This document shows positions 45,485 through 52,735 of a stretch of DNA of 64,000 bases, piece by piece. Both the position numbers and the translations under genes were made by a program. The notes below the pieces were generated by a model. The model worked only from the letters and a program-made list of their open reading frames with translations. It searched no databases and was not told the DNA's origin. This stretch comes from Neorhizobium galegae (GTDB lineage Bacteria > Pseudomonadota > Alphaproteobacteria > Rhizobiales > Rhizobiaceae), in the NCBI RefSeq assembly GCF_021391675.1, contig NZ_CP090095.1, positions 3,477,501 to 3,541,500 on the forward strand. Direction: 5' to 3'. How positions within the stretch are numbered: position 1 is the stretch's first letter; every line of letters starts with the position of its first letter.

Positions 45485-47427
45485 TGAGTGTGCCGCAAAG
45501 TTACGACGTTACGTTGCTTGAAGAGGAACGTTATCGTCTTCTCGTAGACGCCATCACCGACTATGCGATCTACATGATTGACCCTGAGGGTAAGATCGTC
45601 AGCTGGAATCCCGGCGCCCAGCGCTTCAAGGGATACGAGGCCTGGGAAATCCTCGGCGAACACTTTTCCCGCTTCTATACCCCGGAAGACCGGTTGGCGC
45701 GGGCGCCCGAGCACGCTCTGCGGACCGCTGCGACAGAAGGCCGCTTCGAAAAGGAAGGCTGGCGGGTCCGCAAGGACGGCGGCCGCTTCTGGGCTCATGT
45801 CATCATCGACCCGATCTGGGGCCGCTCCGGCGAGCTTCTCGGCTTCGCCAAGGTGACCCGCGACCTGACCGAACGGAAAAAAGCCGAAACGGAGCTCCGA
45901 TTGAGCGAGGAGAAATTCCGGCTCCTCGTCCAAGGGGTCACCGACTATGCTCTCTACATGCTCGACCCGGACGGCTGTGTCAGCAACTGGAACGCGGGTG
46001 CCGCGCGCATCAAGGGCTATACGGCGGACGAAATCGTCGGCCAGCATTTTTCAAAGTTCTACACGCCGGAGGACCGCGAGCGCGGCGAACCCAACCGTAG
46101 CCTGGAGACCGCACGGCGCGAGGGCCGATTCGAGAAGGAAGCCTGGCGGCAGCGCAAGGATGGCACACGTTTCTGGGCGCATGTGATCATCGATGCGATC
46201 CGCAACGAGGAAGGCACGCTTCTCGGCTTCGCCAAGATCACGCGCGACATCACTGAAAAAGTCGAGGCGCAGAAGGCTCTCACCCAGGCGCGCGAGGAAC
46301 TTTTCCAATCCCAGAAGATGGAGGCGATCGGCCAGCTCACCGGTGGTGTCGCCCACGACTTCAACAATCTGCTCATGGCCGTGCTGGGCAGCCTGGAAAT
46401 CCTGAAGAAACGCCTGCCCGACGATCCGGCGCTGACGCCTCTGCTGGACAATGCCATTCAGGGTGCCGAACGGGGTGCCGCGCTGACCCAGCGCATGCTG
46501 GCGTTCTCCCGGCGACAGGAATTGAACATGCAGGCCATCGACGTGCCGGCACTCGTAGGCGGCATGATGGATTTCGTTCAGCGCTCGCTCAGCGCCTCCG
46601 CCTCCGTGGAAACCCGGTTTGCCGAAAACCTGCCGTACGTCGCGAGCGACCCGGTTCAGCTCGAGACCGCGCTTCTGAACCTCGTCGTCAACGCCCGAGA
46701 CGCGATGGCCGGCGGCGGCACGATCGTCATCAATGCCGAGGAGTATTCGGCCGACGAGAAGACCGATAGGCTGAAGCCCGGCCGATATGTTCGGCTCTCG
46801 GTCGCCGACAGCGGCGAAGGCATGGACGAGGAGACCCTGATCCGCGCGACGACGCCTTTCTTTACGACCAAGGGTGTCGGCAAGGGGACGGGGCTCGGAC
46901 TTTCCATGGTGCAGGGCCTGACCGAGCAGTCGGGCGGCAAACTCGATATCGAAAGCCAAAAGGGCAAGGGCACCACTGTTTCGCTCTATCTGCCTGCGGC
47001 AGATGCAAACGATTGTCCGCAGTCTTCGGAGAAGAAAATGCCTTCACCAGTTGCAACTCCCCGAGGACGCCTGACCATTCTTGCCGTCGATGACGACGCG
47101 CTTGTCCTGATGAACACCACGCTGATGCTGGAGGATCTCGGCCACACCGTGATCGAGGCCTATAGCGGGACCGATGCCCTGAAGGAACTGAGAAGCGGCG
47201 CCCATGACATCGATCTCGTGATCACCGATCATTCGATGCCGCGCATGACCGGCTCGGAACTGGCCGCCGTCATCCGCGAAGAAAGACCAGGCCTTCCCGT
47301 GGTGCTGGCAACCGGCTACGCCGAACTGCCCACCGGCGGCGACAACCGCCTGCCGCGACTGCCGAAACCCTTCTCGCAGAACCAGCTTGAGGAGATCATC
47401 GCCACGGTTCTCGCCGGCGGGCGCTGA
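45484..47427 (+). CDS. Hybrid sensor histidine kinase with two PAS domains and a receiver domain
   Basis: A 647-residue cytoplasmic kinase without membrane segments. Two consecutive, closely similar PAS domains (about residues 15-130 and 145-265) both contain FYTPEDR and RFWAHVIID. A dimerisation domain follows with phospho-acceptor His291 in GGVAHDFNNLL, then the ATPase domain (LLNLVVNARDAM, GLGLSMVQGL). The C-terminal receiver (about 525-640) has Asp582 in LVITDHSMPRM. The start is ATG 45484 with GGGG eight bases upstream. It can phosphorylate its own receiver; output partners are not in the window. Confidence 0.93.
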   Translation: MSVPQSYDVTLLEEERYRLLVDAITDYAIYMIDPEGKIVSWNPGAQRFKGYEAWEILGEHFSRFYTPEDRLARAPEHALRTAATEGRFEKEGWRVRKDGGRFWAHVIIDPIWGRSGELLGFAKVTRDLTERKKAETELRLSEEKFRLLVQGVTDYALYMLDPDGCVSNWNAGAARIKGYTADEIVGQHFSKFYTPEDRERGEPNRSLETARREGRFEKEAWRQRKDGTRFWAHVIIDAIRNEEGTLLGFAKITRDITEKVEAQKALTQAREELFQSQKMEAIGQLTGGVAHDFNNLLMAVLGSLEILKKRLPDDPALTPLLDNAIQGAERGAALTQRMLAFSRRQELNMQAIDVPALVGGMMDFVQRSLSASASVETRFAENLPYVASDPVQLETALLNLVVNARDAMAGGGTIVINAEEYSADEKTDRLKPGRYVRLSVADSGEGMDEETLIRATTPFFTTKGVGKGTGLGLSMVQGLTEQSGGKLDIESQKGKGTTVSLYLPAADANDCPQSSEKKMPSPVATPRGRLTILAVDDDALVLMNTTLMLEDLGHTVIEAYSGTDALKELRSGAHDIDLVITDHSMPRMTGSELAAVIREERPGLPVVLATGYAELPTGGDNRLPRLPKPFSQNQLEEIIATVLAGGR

Positions 47428-47479
47428 ACCAATCGCCCTCTCCATGCGTTGTCGTGCCGTGCCAGAACGGAGTACGACA

Positions 47480-47755
47480 ATGGTCTTCAAGCATCAGCAT
47501 TTTCACGAGACGTCCCCTGAGGTCGAGGCGGAATTTCCGCCAAGCGCAACGCTCGAAGGGGCGGTCTCCGATGCGCTGGCGTCTGCCGGCGGTATCGATG
47601 CAAGCGACGTCGCCGTCATCGCCAGTGGATCCGAGATCACGTTGAGCGGGACAGTCCAATTGGAAAGCGAGATTGCTCGAGCCGAGGAGGTTGCACTCGG
47701 CGTCGCCGGAGTGGCCACCGTGCGCAACGGACTCCGTTTTACCCGCCCGCGGTGA
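47480..47755 (+). CDS. Small BON-domain protein
   Basis: A 91-residue protein with one BON domain (about residues 25-88, VSDALASAGGIDASDVAVIA), no signal peptide. BON domains bind phospholipid or mediate osmotic protection in related proteins. ATG 47480 has GGAG eight bases upstream. It follows the kinase gene by 52 bases on the same strand. It is distinct from, but related to, the BON protein at 57410. Confidence 0.82.
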   Translation: MVFKHQHFHETSPEVEAEFPPSATLEGAVSDALASAGGIDASDVAVIASGSEITLSGTVQLESEIARAEEVALGVAGVATVRNGLRFTRPR

Positions 47756-47782
47756 CCTCCCGACACCGATGATGAACGAAAA

Positions 47783-47816
47783 AGGCCCCGGGCGTCGGAC
47801 GCTCGGGGCCTTTTTG
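47783..47816. terminator. Bidirectional rho-independent terminator between BON gene and gcd
   Basis: AGGCCCCG (47783-47790) pairs with CGGGGCCT (47804-47811), with a further GCGT/ACGC inner stem, and is flanked by A-run and T-run. It can end transcripts from both convergent genes. Confidence 0.88.
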
Positions 47817-47828
47817 TTCGGGCCTGCC

Positions 47829-50171
47829 TTATCGCGGCAGCGCGTAGGCGATTACGTAGTCACCGGGCTTGGTGCCGACCGAACCGTGTCCGCCGGCCAC
47901 CATCACCACGAACTGGCGGCCGTCGTCGACCGCATAGGTCATCGGCGTCGCCTGGCCTCCGGCCGGCAGCCGCGCCTTCCAGAGTTCGCGACCGTTGGTG
48001 AGGTTGTAGGCACGCAGGTAGTTGTCGACCGCAGCGCCGAGGAACGCCACGCCGCCCTTGGTGATCATCGGCCCGCCGATGCCGGGAACACCGAGCTTGA
48101 AGGGCAGCGGCAGCGGCGTCATGTCATAGACCGTGCCATTGCGGTGTTTGTAGGCGATCTGGCCGGTCCTGAGGTCGACGCCCGAGACGTAGCCCCACGG
48201 CGGCGCCTGGCAGGGAATCTGCAGCGGTCCGAGGAACGGCCCCATGAAGACGCCATATGGCGCGCCCTCGTTGCGATTGAGGCCCTGCTCGCTGGCTTTT
48301 TCGTCCTGGCCTTTGGGCGGAATATCCGCGCGCGGCACCAGCCTCGAGGTGAAGGCGAGATAGGTCGGCATGCCGAACATCACCTGCCGTTCCGGATCGA
48401 CCGCGACGCTGCCCCAGTTGAACGTGCCAAAATTGCCGGGATAGACGATCGTCCCCTTGAGCGACGGCGGGGTGTATCGGCCGAGATAGTTGTACTGGTG
48501 GTACCAGATGCGGCAAACCATCTGGTCGAACATTGTGATGCCCCACATGTCCCGTTCCTCGAGCGGCCTTGGCTTGAACGACAAGGCCGAGGTCGGCTGC
48601 GTCGGCGCGGTACGATCTTCCGGGATGGCACCTCCGGGTGCCCGTTCCTCGGTGACCGGGATGATCGGTTCGCCGGTGCGCCGGTCGAGCACGTAGATGT
48701 CGCCCTGTTTGGTCGGACCGACCAGCGCCGGCACCACCGTATTGTCCTTCCTGGTGATGTTGAGGAGAACCGGCTGGGCGGGGACGTCCATGTCCCATAG
48801 ATCGTGATGCACCGTCTGGCGCACCCATCGATCGGCGCCGGTATTAAGATTGAGCGCGACGATCGAGGAGGAATATTTCTCGACATTCTCGCTGCGGCCC
48901 ATACCGAGCTGGTCGGGCACCTGGTTGCCGAGCGGGATATAGACGAGGCCCAGTTCCTCGTCGACGCTGAACACCGACCAGCTGTTCGGAGAGTTCGTCG
49001 TATAGGTCTGGCCGGGCTGCAGCGGCTGCGTCTGAGATGGGTTCCCCGAATCCCAGTTCCAGATCAGCTGCCCGGTGTTGACGTCGAAGGCGCGGATGAC
49101 GCCGGACTGCGACTGGGTGGAATAGTTGTCGTTGACCGCCCCGCCGATGATGATCTTGTTGCCGGCGATCGCCGGTGGCGAAGTCGAGTAGTAGTAACCG
49201 GCCGGATTGTACCGCATGCCGCTGGTGAGCTGCAGCGTTCCGTTGTCGGCAAAGGAGGTGCAGACCTGACCGTTCGCGGCATCGAGCGCGATAAGCCGCG
49301 CGTCCGAGGTCGGCAGATAAACCCGTTCCGCACACGGACTGCCGGCTGCGGCAGCCGCGTCCTTGTAATAGCTGACGCCGCGGCAGGTCTGGTGCTGCCG
49401 GTCGGGGTTCATGCCGGAATTCGGGTCGTATTTCCATTTCTCCTTGCCGGTCGTGGCGTCGAGCGCGATTGCAAGATTGTGCGGCGTGCAGAGATAGAGC
49501 GAATTCCCGACCTTGAGCGGCGTCACCTGATAGGTCGTCTCGCCAACATCGTCAGGCCGCTTCACGTCGCCGGTCTGGTAGCGCCACACTTCCGTGAGGT
49601 GAGCGACATTGTCGACCTTGATCTGGTCGAGCGGCGAGTAACGCTGCCCAAAAGGCGTGCGTCCATACTGGTGCCATTCGCCGGGCGGCACGTTGCCACC
49701 CATCGGCGGAGCCGCGGCGACGGACTGTTCCGGAAGCTCGCCGCTCTGGTCGTGCGGATCAAGAAACATCGAGACGACAGCGACAACGATCGCGATCATC
49801 AGCGAAATGCCGAGCGGCAGGGCGCTTGCGCCGTAGCGCATGCCCGTCGGGCTCGCGAAGCCGAGCGGGGTGCGGACCCAAGGGGTCAAGAGCCAGAGGC
49901 CGAGAAGGATGATCAACCCGCCGCGCGGGCCGAGTTGCCACCAGTCGAGGCCGACTTCCCAAACCGCCCAGGCAAGCGAGGCCAGTACCAGCACGGCATA
50001 GACCCTGAGCGCCATGGCATTTCTGAGGAAAAGCAGGATGGCGGTCAGCACGAAGCCGAGACCGCAGATGATGTAGTAGGCGCTGCCGCCGAGCATCACC
50101 AGCTGCCCGCCGCCGATGGCCAGCGCCACCCCGATCAACGTGAAAAGGATCGCGGTAATCCTGATAGCCAT
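47829..50171 (-). CDS. gcd: Membrane-bound PQQ-dependent glucose dehydrogenase
   Basis: A 780-residue quinoprotein. About five transmembrane helices occupy the first 150 residues (TAILFTLIGVALAIGGGQLV first), followed by a periplasmic eight-bladed PQQ propeller of about 620 residues (FGQRYSPLDQI, DATTGKEKWKYDPN). It oxidises glucose to gluconolactone at the outer face and feeds ubiquinone. The frame is open 44 codons further, but ATG 50171 has ACAGGG about nine bases upstream and starts the first helix. A GGAAC-N16-GGTT motif lies upstream. Confidence 0.93.
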   Translation of the reverse strand: MAIRITAILFTLIGVALAIGGGQLVMLGGSAYYIICGLGFVLTAILLFLRNAMALRVYAVLVLASLAWAVWEVGLDWWQLGPRGGLIILLGLWLLTPWVRTPLGFASPTGMRYGASALPLGISLMIAIVVAVVSMFLDPHDQSGELPEQSVAAAPPMGGNVPPGEWHQYGRTPFGQRYSPLDQIKVDNVAHLTEVWRYQTGDVKRPDDVGETTYQVTPLKVGNSLYLCTPHNLAIALDATTGKEKWKYDPNSGMNPDRQHQTCRGVSYYKDAAAAAGSPCAERVYLPTSDARLIALDAANGQVCTSFADNGTLQLTSGMRYNPAGYYYSTSPPAIAGNKIIIGGAVNDNYSTQSQSGVIRAFDVNTGQLIWNWDSGNPSQTQPLQPGQTYTTNSPNSWSVFSVDEELGLVYIPLGNQVPDQLGMGRSENVEKYSSSIVALNLNTGADRWVRQTVHHDLWDMDVPAQPVLLNITRKDNTVVPALVGPTKQGDIYVLDRRTGEPIIPVTEERAPGGAIPEDRTAPTQPTSALSFKPRPLEERDMWGITMFDQMVCRIWYHQYNYLGRYTPPSLKGTIVYPGNFGTFNWGSVAVDPERQVMFGMPTYLAFTSRLVPRADIPPKGQDEKASEQGLNRNEGAPYGVFMGPFLGPLQIPCQAPPWGYVSGVDLRTGQIAYKHRNGTVYDMTPLPLPFKLGVPGIGGPMITKGGVAFLGAAVDNYLRAYNLTNGRELWKARLPAGGQATPMTYAVDDGRQFVVMVAGGHGSVGTKPGDYVIAYALPR

Positions 50172-50238
50172 ATTCAAAACCCTGTCCAAAGGCGAAACTG
50201 CCGGGCGCGAAAAACGTCGCGACACCATCCGAGCCTTC

Positions 50239-50263
50239 AACCCAACCTCTGTGCAAAAGTTCC
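50239..50263 (-). promoter_or_regulatory. EcfG-type promoter candidate for gcd (GGAAC-N16-GGTT)
   Basis: GGAAC (50263-50259 read on the minus strand), a 16-base spacer, then GGTT (50242-50239). It differs from the CGTT consensus at one base. It leaves a leader of about 60 bases before gcd. Confidence 0.5.
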
Positions 50264-50292
50264 AACTTGTGCTGCCGTCATGCAGATTTAAA

Positions 50293-50318
50293 GGAACAGT
50301 CACACCGGCAAGCCGGTT
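50293..50318 (+). promoter_or_regulatory. EcfG-type promoter candidate for the glutathione S-transferase (GGAAC-N17-GGTT)
   Basis: GGAAC (50293-50297), 17 bases, GGTT (50315-50318), 32 bases before the ATG at 50350. One mismatch to CGTT. Confidence 0.5.
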
Positions 50319-50349
50319 GTGCCTTCGCTTAAGGGAGTCCGAAACTGAA

Positions 50350-51075
50350 ATGACCTACGAACTTTATTATTGGGACGGCCTTCAGGGCCGCGGCGAATTT
50401 GTGCGGCTGGCGCTGGAAGAGGCCGGAGCTGACTATGTGGATGTTGCCCGTACCGATCGCGGCACAGGAAAGATGATGGACCATATCCACGGCAAACACG
50501 GCTACGACATGCCCTTCGCACCACCCTTCCTTAAAGATGGCGACCTGATCGTCTCGCATGTCGCCAACATCCTCAACTATCTCGGGCCGAAGCTGAATCT
50601 GGTGCCGGAGGACGAAAAATCCCGGCTCTTCGCCCACGGGCTGCAGCTGACGATCACCGATTTCATTACGGAAGTGCACGACACGCACCACCCGATCAGC
50701 ACCGCCGATTATTACGAGGATCAGCGGCAGGAGGCCAAGGCTCGTTCCAGGGCCTTTCTGAAGCACCGTGTGCCGAAATTTATCGGCTATTTCGATCGCA
50801 TCATCACCGCAAATCCCGCAAAGAACGGCCATGCGGTGGGCGAAGCCCTGAGTTATGTCGACCTGTCGCTCTTCCAGCTCGCCGAGGGCCTCAACTACGC
50901 CTTCCCGCGCGCCATGAAAAACTTCGACGGCGATTATCCAAACGTCGCCAAGCTGCGCGACGCGGTCGCCGGACGTCCGAATATCGAAGCCTATCTGAAG
51001 TCGAAGCGCCGGCTCGCCTTCAACGAGTCGGGCATATTCCGGCATTACCCTGACCTCGACCAGGATCCGCTCTGA
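50350..51075 (+). CDS. Glutathione S-transferase
   Basis: A 241-residue protein with an N-terminal thioredoxin-like half (residues 1-80, ELYYWDGLQGRGEFVRLALE) and an all-helical C-terminal half (about 90-230), arranged like sigma/mu-type enzymes. The glutathione-site tyrosine and the PPFLKDGDLIVSHVANILNY strand-helix segment are present. The frame is open upstream but ATG 50350 begins the domain; AGGGAG is 13 bases away, rather far. It is divergent from gcd, both with GGAAC-type promoter motifs, suggesting stress control. Confidence 0.9.
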   Translation: MTYELYYWDGLQGRGEFVRLALEEAGADYVDVARTDRGTGKMMDHIHGKHGYDMPFAPPFLKDGDLIVSHVANILNYLGPKLNLVPEDEKSRLFAHGLQLTITDFITEVHDTHHPISTADYYEDQRQEAKARSRAFLKHRVPKFIGYFDRIITANPAKNGHAVGEALSYVDLSLFQLAEGLNYAFPRAMKNFDGDYPNVAKLRDAVAGRPNIEAYLKSKRRLAFNESGIFRHYPDLDQDPL

Positions 51076-51079
51076 TCGG

Positions 51080-51148
51080 CTAGATAAACGCGAAAATCGG
51101 GGCGATCGTCACCAGGACGATCGCCACCGCGATCAATGTGAACTTCAT
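51080..51148 (-). CDS. 22-residue hydrophobic membrane peptide downstream of the sigma factor
   Basis: ATG 51148 with GGAGGT five bases upstream encodes MKFTLIAVAIVLVTIAPIFA plus FI, a single predicted transmembrane segment with one N-terminal lysine, ending TAG at 51080. It begins 38 bases after the sigma gene stop on the same strand, so it is probably the second gene of the sigma transcript. A perfect 10-bp hairpin (51101-51110 with 51116-51125) lies inside it. The strong ribosome site and hydrophobic composition argue for translation; no homology was checked. Confidence 0.5.
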   Translation of the reverse strand: MKFTLIAVAIVLVTIAPIFAFI

Positions 51149-51185
51149 GACGACCTCCAAAGAAAAGCTGTCGCGATGCGGCAGC

Positions 51186-51692
51186 TCAGTTGGTTTCTTC
51201 TCCCAGTTCCTGCAGAATTTGATGCCGCGCTCGGTTTAGGCGGCTCTTCACCGTGCCCACCGCGCAATCGCAAATCTCCGCCGCCGCCTCGTAACTTTCT
51301 CCGAGGATCGCGACCAGCGTCAGCACTTCACGATAATGCGGCGGCAGTTTCTGAAGCGCCCGCTGAACTTCCCGCGCCCGAGCAGCAACCTCCTGGCTCG
51401 CCGCTACCGGCGTATCCCCGGAGATGTTCTCCTCGATCCCCGGCGCCTCGCGGCCAAGCACCTTGATGCGCGTATAAAAGGTGTTGCGCATAATGGTGAA
51501 GAGCCAGCTCTTCAGCTTGGTGCCCGGCTCGAACTTGTCGAGATTGGCGAGCGCCTTCATCAGCGTCTCCTGCACCAAGTCGTCTGCATCGCTGGGATTG
51601 CGGCAGAAAGTACGGGCAAATGCGCGGAGAGCCGGAATAAGCCTTACTATGTCTGCACGTGCAGGATCACCATTCAACTGTGATTCAGACAC
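51186..51692 (-). CDS. EcfG/RpoE2-type ECF sigma factor (general stress response)
   Basis: A 168-residue sigma-70 family factor with only regions 2 and 4. Region 2 contains DADDLVQETLMKALANLDKF and KLKSWLFTIMRNTFY; region 4 has ALQKLPPHYREVLTLVAILG and ICDCAVGTVKSRLNRARHQI. These phrases closely follow the EcfG (RpoE2) sigma factors of rhizobia. It starts at GTG 51692, with an AGAGGTAGG ribosome site about eight bases before it. A perfect GGAAC-N17-CGTT motif upstream implies autoregulation. No PhyR or histidine kinase is adjacent; a NepR-like gene lies 5 kb away. It may be the main or a second EcfG copy. Confidence 0.9.
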   Translation of the reverse strand: MSESQLNGDPARADIVRLIPALRAFARTFCRNPSDADDLVQETLMKALANLDKFEPGTKLKSWLFTIMRNTFYTRIKVLGREAPGIEENISGDTPVAASQEVAARAREVQRALQKLPPHYREVLTLVAILGESYEAAAEICDCAVGTVKSRLNRARHQILQELGEETN

Positions 51693-51741
51693 CGTTGCCT
51701 ACCTCTCCGAAGTCTTCATGGCTGCTGGAATGACGGGGGCA

Positions 51742-51767
51742 AACGCATGCCTTGCGTATTTGGTTCC
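51742..51767 (-). promoter_or_regulatory. EcfG-type promoter of the sigma factor gene (GGAAC-N17-CGTT)
   Basis: GGAAC (51767-51763, minus strand), 17-base spacer, CGTT (51745-51742), a perfect match to the EcfG consensus. About 50 bases separate it from the GTG start. It predicts positive autoregulation. Confidence 0.75.
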
Positions 51768-51821
51768 GCTGAGATGAATGCCCTGTTCATCTTCGTGAGA
51801 AGACCACTTCTTTCCCCACGC

Positions 51822-51847
51822 GGAACAAAGCGCCCGGCACGCCTGTT
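51822..51847 (+). promoter_or_regulatory. EcfG-type promoter of ku1-ligD (GGAAC-N17-TGTT)
   Basis: GGAAC (51822-51826), 17 bases, TGTT (51844-51847), 38 bases before the Ku start. One mismatch in the first base of the -10 element. It diverges from the sigma promoter 55 bases away. Confidence 0.65.
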
Positions 51848-51884
51848 GATAGGACTTTCATGGAGTTCTGCCGGGAGTTCTCAT

Positions 51885-52733
51885 ATGGCACCGCGTGCAA
51901 ACTGGAAAGGGTACCTGAAGGTTGGAGAGCTGAGTTGCCCGGTGGCCCTCTATACGGCCGCCTCGACATCCGACCGCGTCAGCTTTCACATCATCAACCG
52001 GGAGACGGGCAACCGCGTCCATCGCCAGATGGTCGATGCCGACACCGGCAGGCAGGTCGAAAGCGAGGACATCGTCAAGGGTTACGAGGTTTCGAGCGGC
52101 CAATACGTCTTCCTGGAGCCTGACGAAGTGAAGGCAGCGGTGCCGGAGAGCGACAAGACGCTGGAACTCGAGACCTTCATCCCCTGCAACGGCATCGACA
52201 CCATCTTTATAGACCGTCCCTATTATCTGGCGCCGGCCGACAAGCCTGCAGCAGAAGTGTTCGAGCTGATCCGCAAGGGGCTGAGGGAGAAGAATGTCGC
52301 AGCACTTGCCCGCACGGTGCTCTTCCGGCGGCTCCGGACGGTGCTTATCCGCCCGAGCGAAAAGGGCATGATCGCCAGCACGCTCAACTACGACTACGAG
52401 GTCCGGCCGGCCAAGGAAATCTTCTCCGACATCAAGACCTTCAAGATCGACGGCGAGATGCTCGACCTCGCAGAGCACATCATCGAAACCAAACGCGGCG
52501 AGTTCGATCCGGCCGAGTTCGACGACCGCTACGAGGCGGCGCTCGCGGAGCTGATCAAGGCCAAGATCGAGGGCCGCAAGCTCAAGAAGAAGACGAAGCC
52601 GGAACCGAAGAAGGTTTCCAGCCTGCTCGATGCGCTGCGCCAGAGCGCCGGCGACAAGAAGACTGCATCGAAGAACCCCGCCAAGAAAACCGTATCTCGT
52701 AAGACTGCCGCCCCGCAGAGAAAGGCGAGCTGA
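51885..52733 (+). CDS. ku: Ku protein, non-homologous end joining (copy 1)
   Basis: A 282-residue DNA-end-binding protein. It begins MAPRANWKGYLKVGELSCPV, the rhizobial Ku start, and carries a Ku core to about residue 230. The C-terminal 50 residues are a Lys/Ala-rich tail (KKTKPEPKKVSSLLDALRQS). The start at ATG 51885 has GGGAG eight bases upstream; the frame is open earlier without support. LigD follows two bases after the stop, so both are co-transcribed. Confidence 0.95.
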   Translation: MAPRANWKGYLKVGELSCPVALYTAASTSDRVSFHIINRETGNRVHRQMVDADTGRQVESEDIVKGYEVSSGQYVFLEPDEVKAAVPESDKTLELETFIPCNGIDTIFIDRPYYLAPADKPAAEVFELIRKGLREKNVAALARTVLFRRLRTVLIRPSEKGMIASTLNYDYEVRPAKEIFSDIKTFKIDGEMLDLAEHIIETKRGEFDPAEFDDRYEAALAELIKAKIEGRKLKKKTKPEPKKVSSLLDALRQSAGDKKTASKNPAKKTVSRKTAAPQRKAS

Positions 52734-52735
52734 TC

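Noticed and set aside
46051..46959. 302-codon minus-strand frame within the kinase gene
   Set aside because: Antisense to a complete histidine kinase with intact motifs; no ribosome site or domain.
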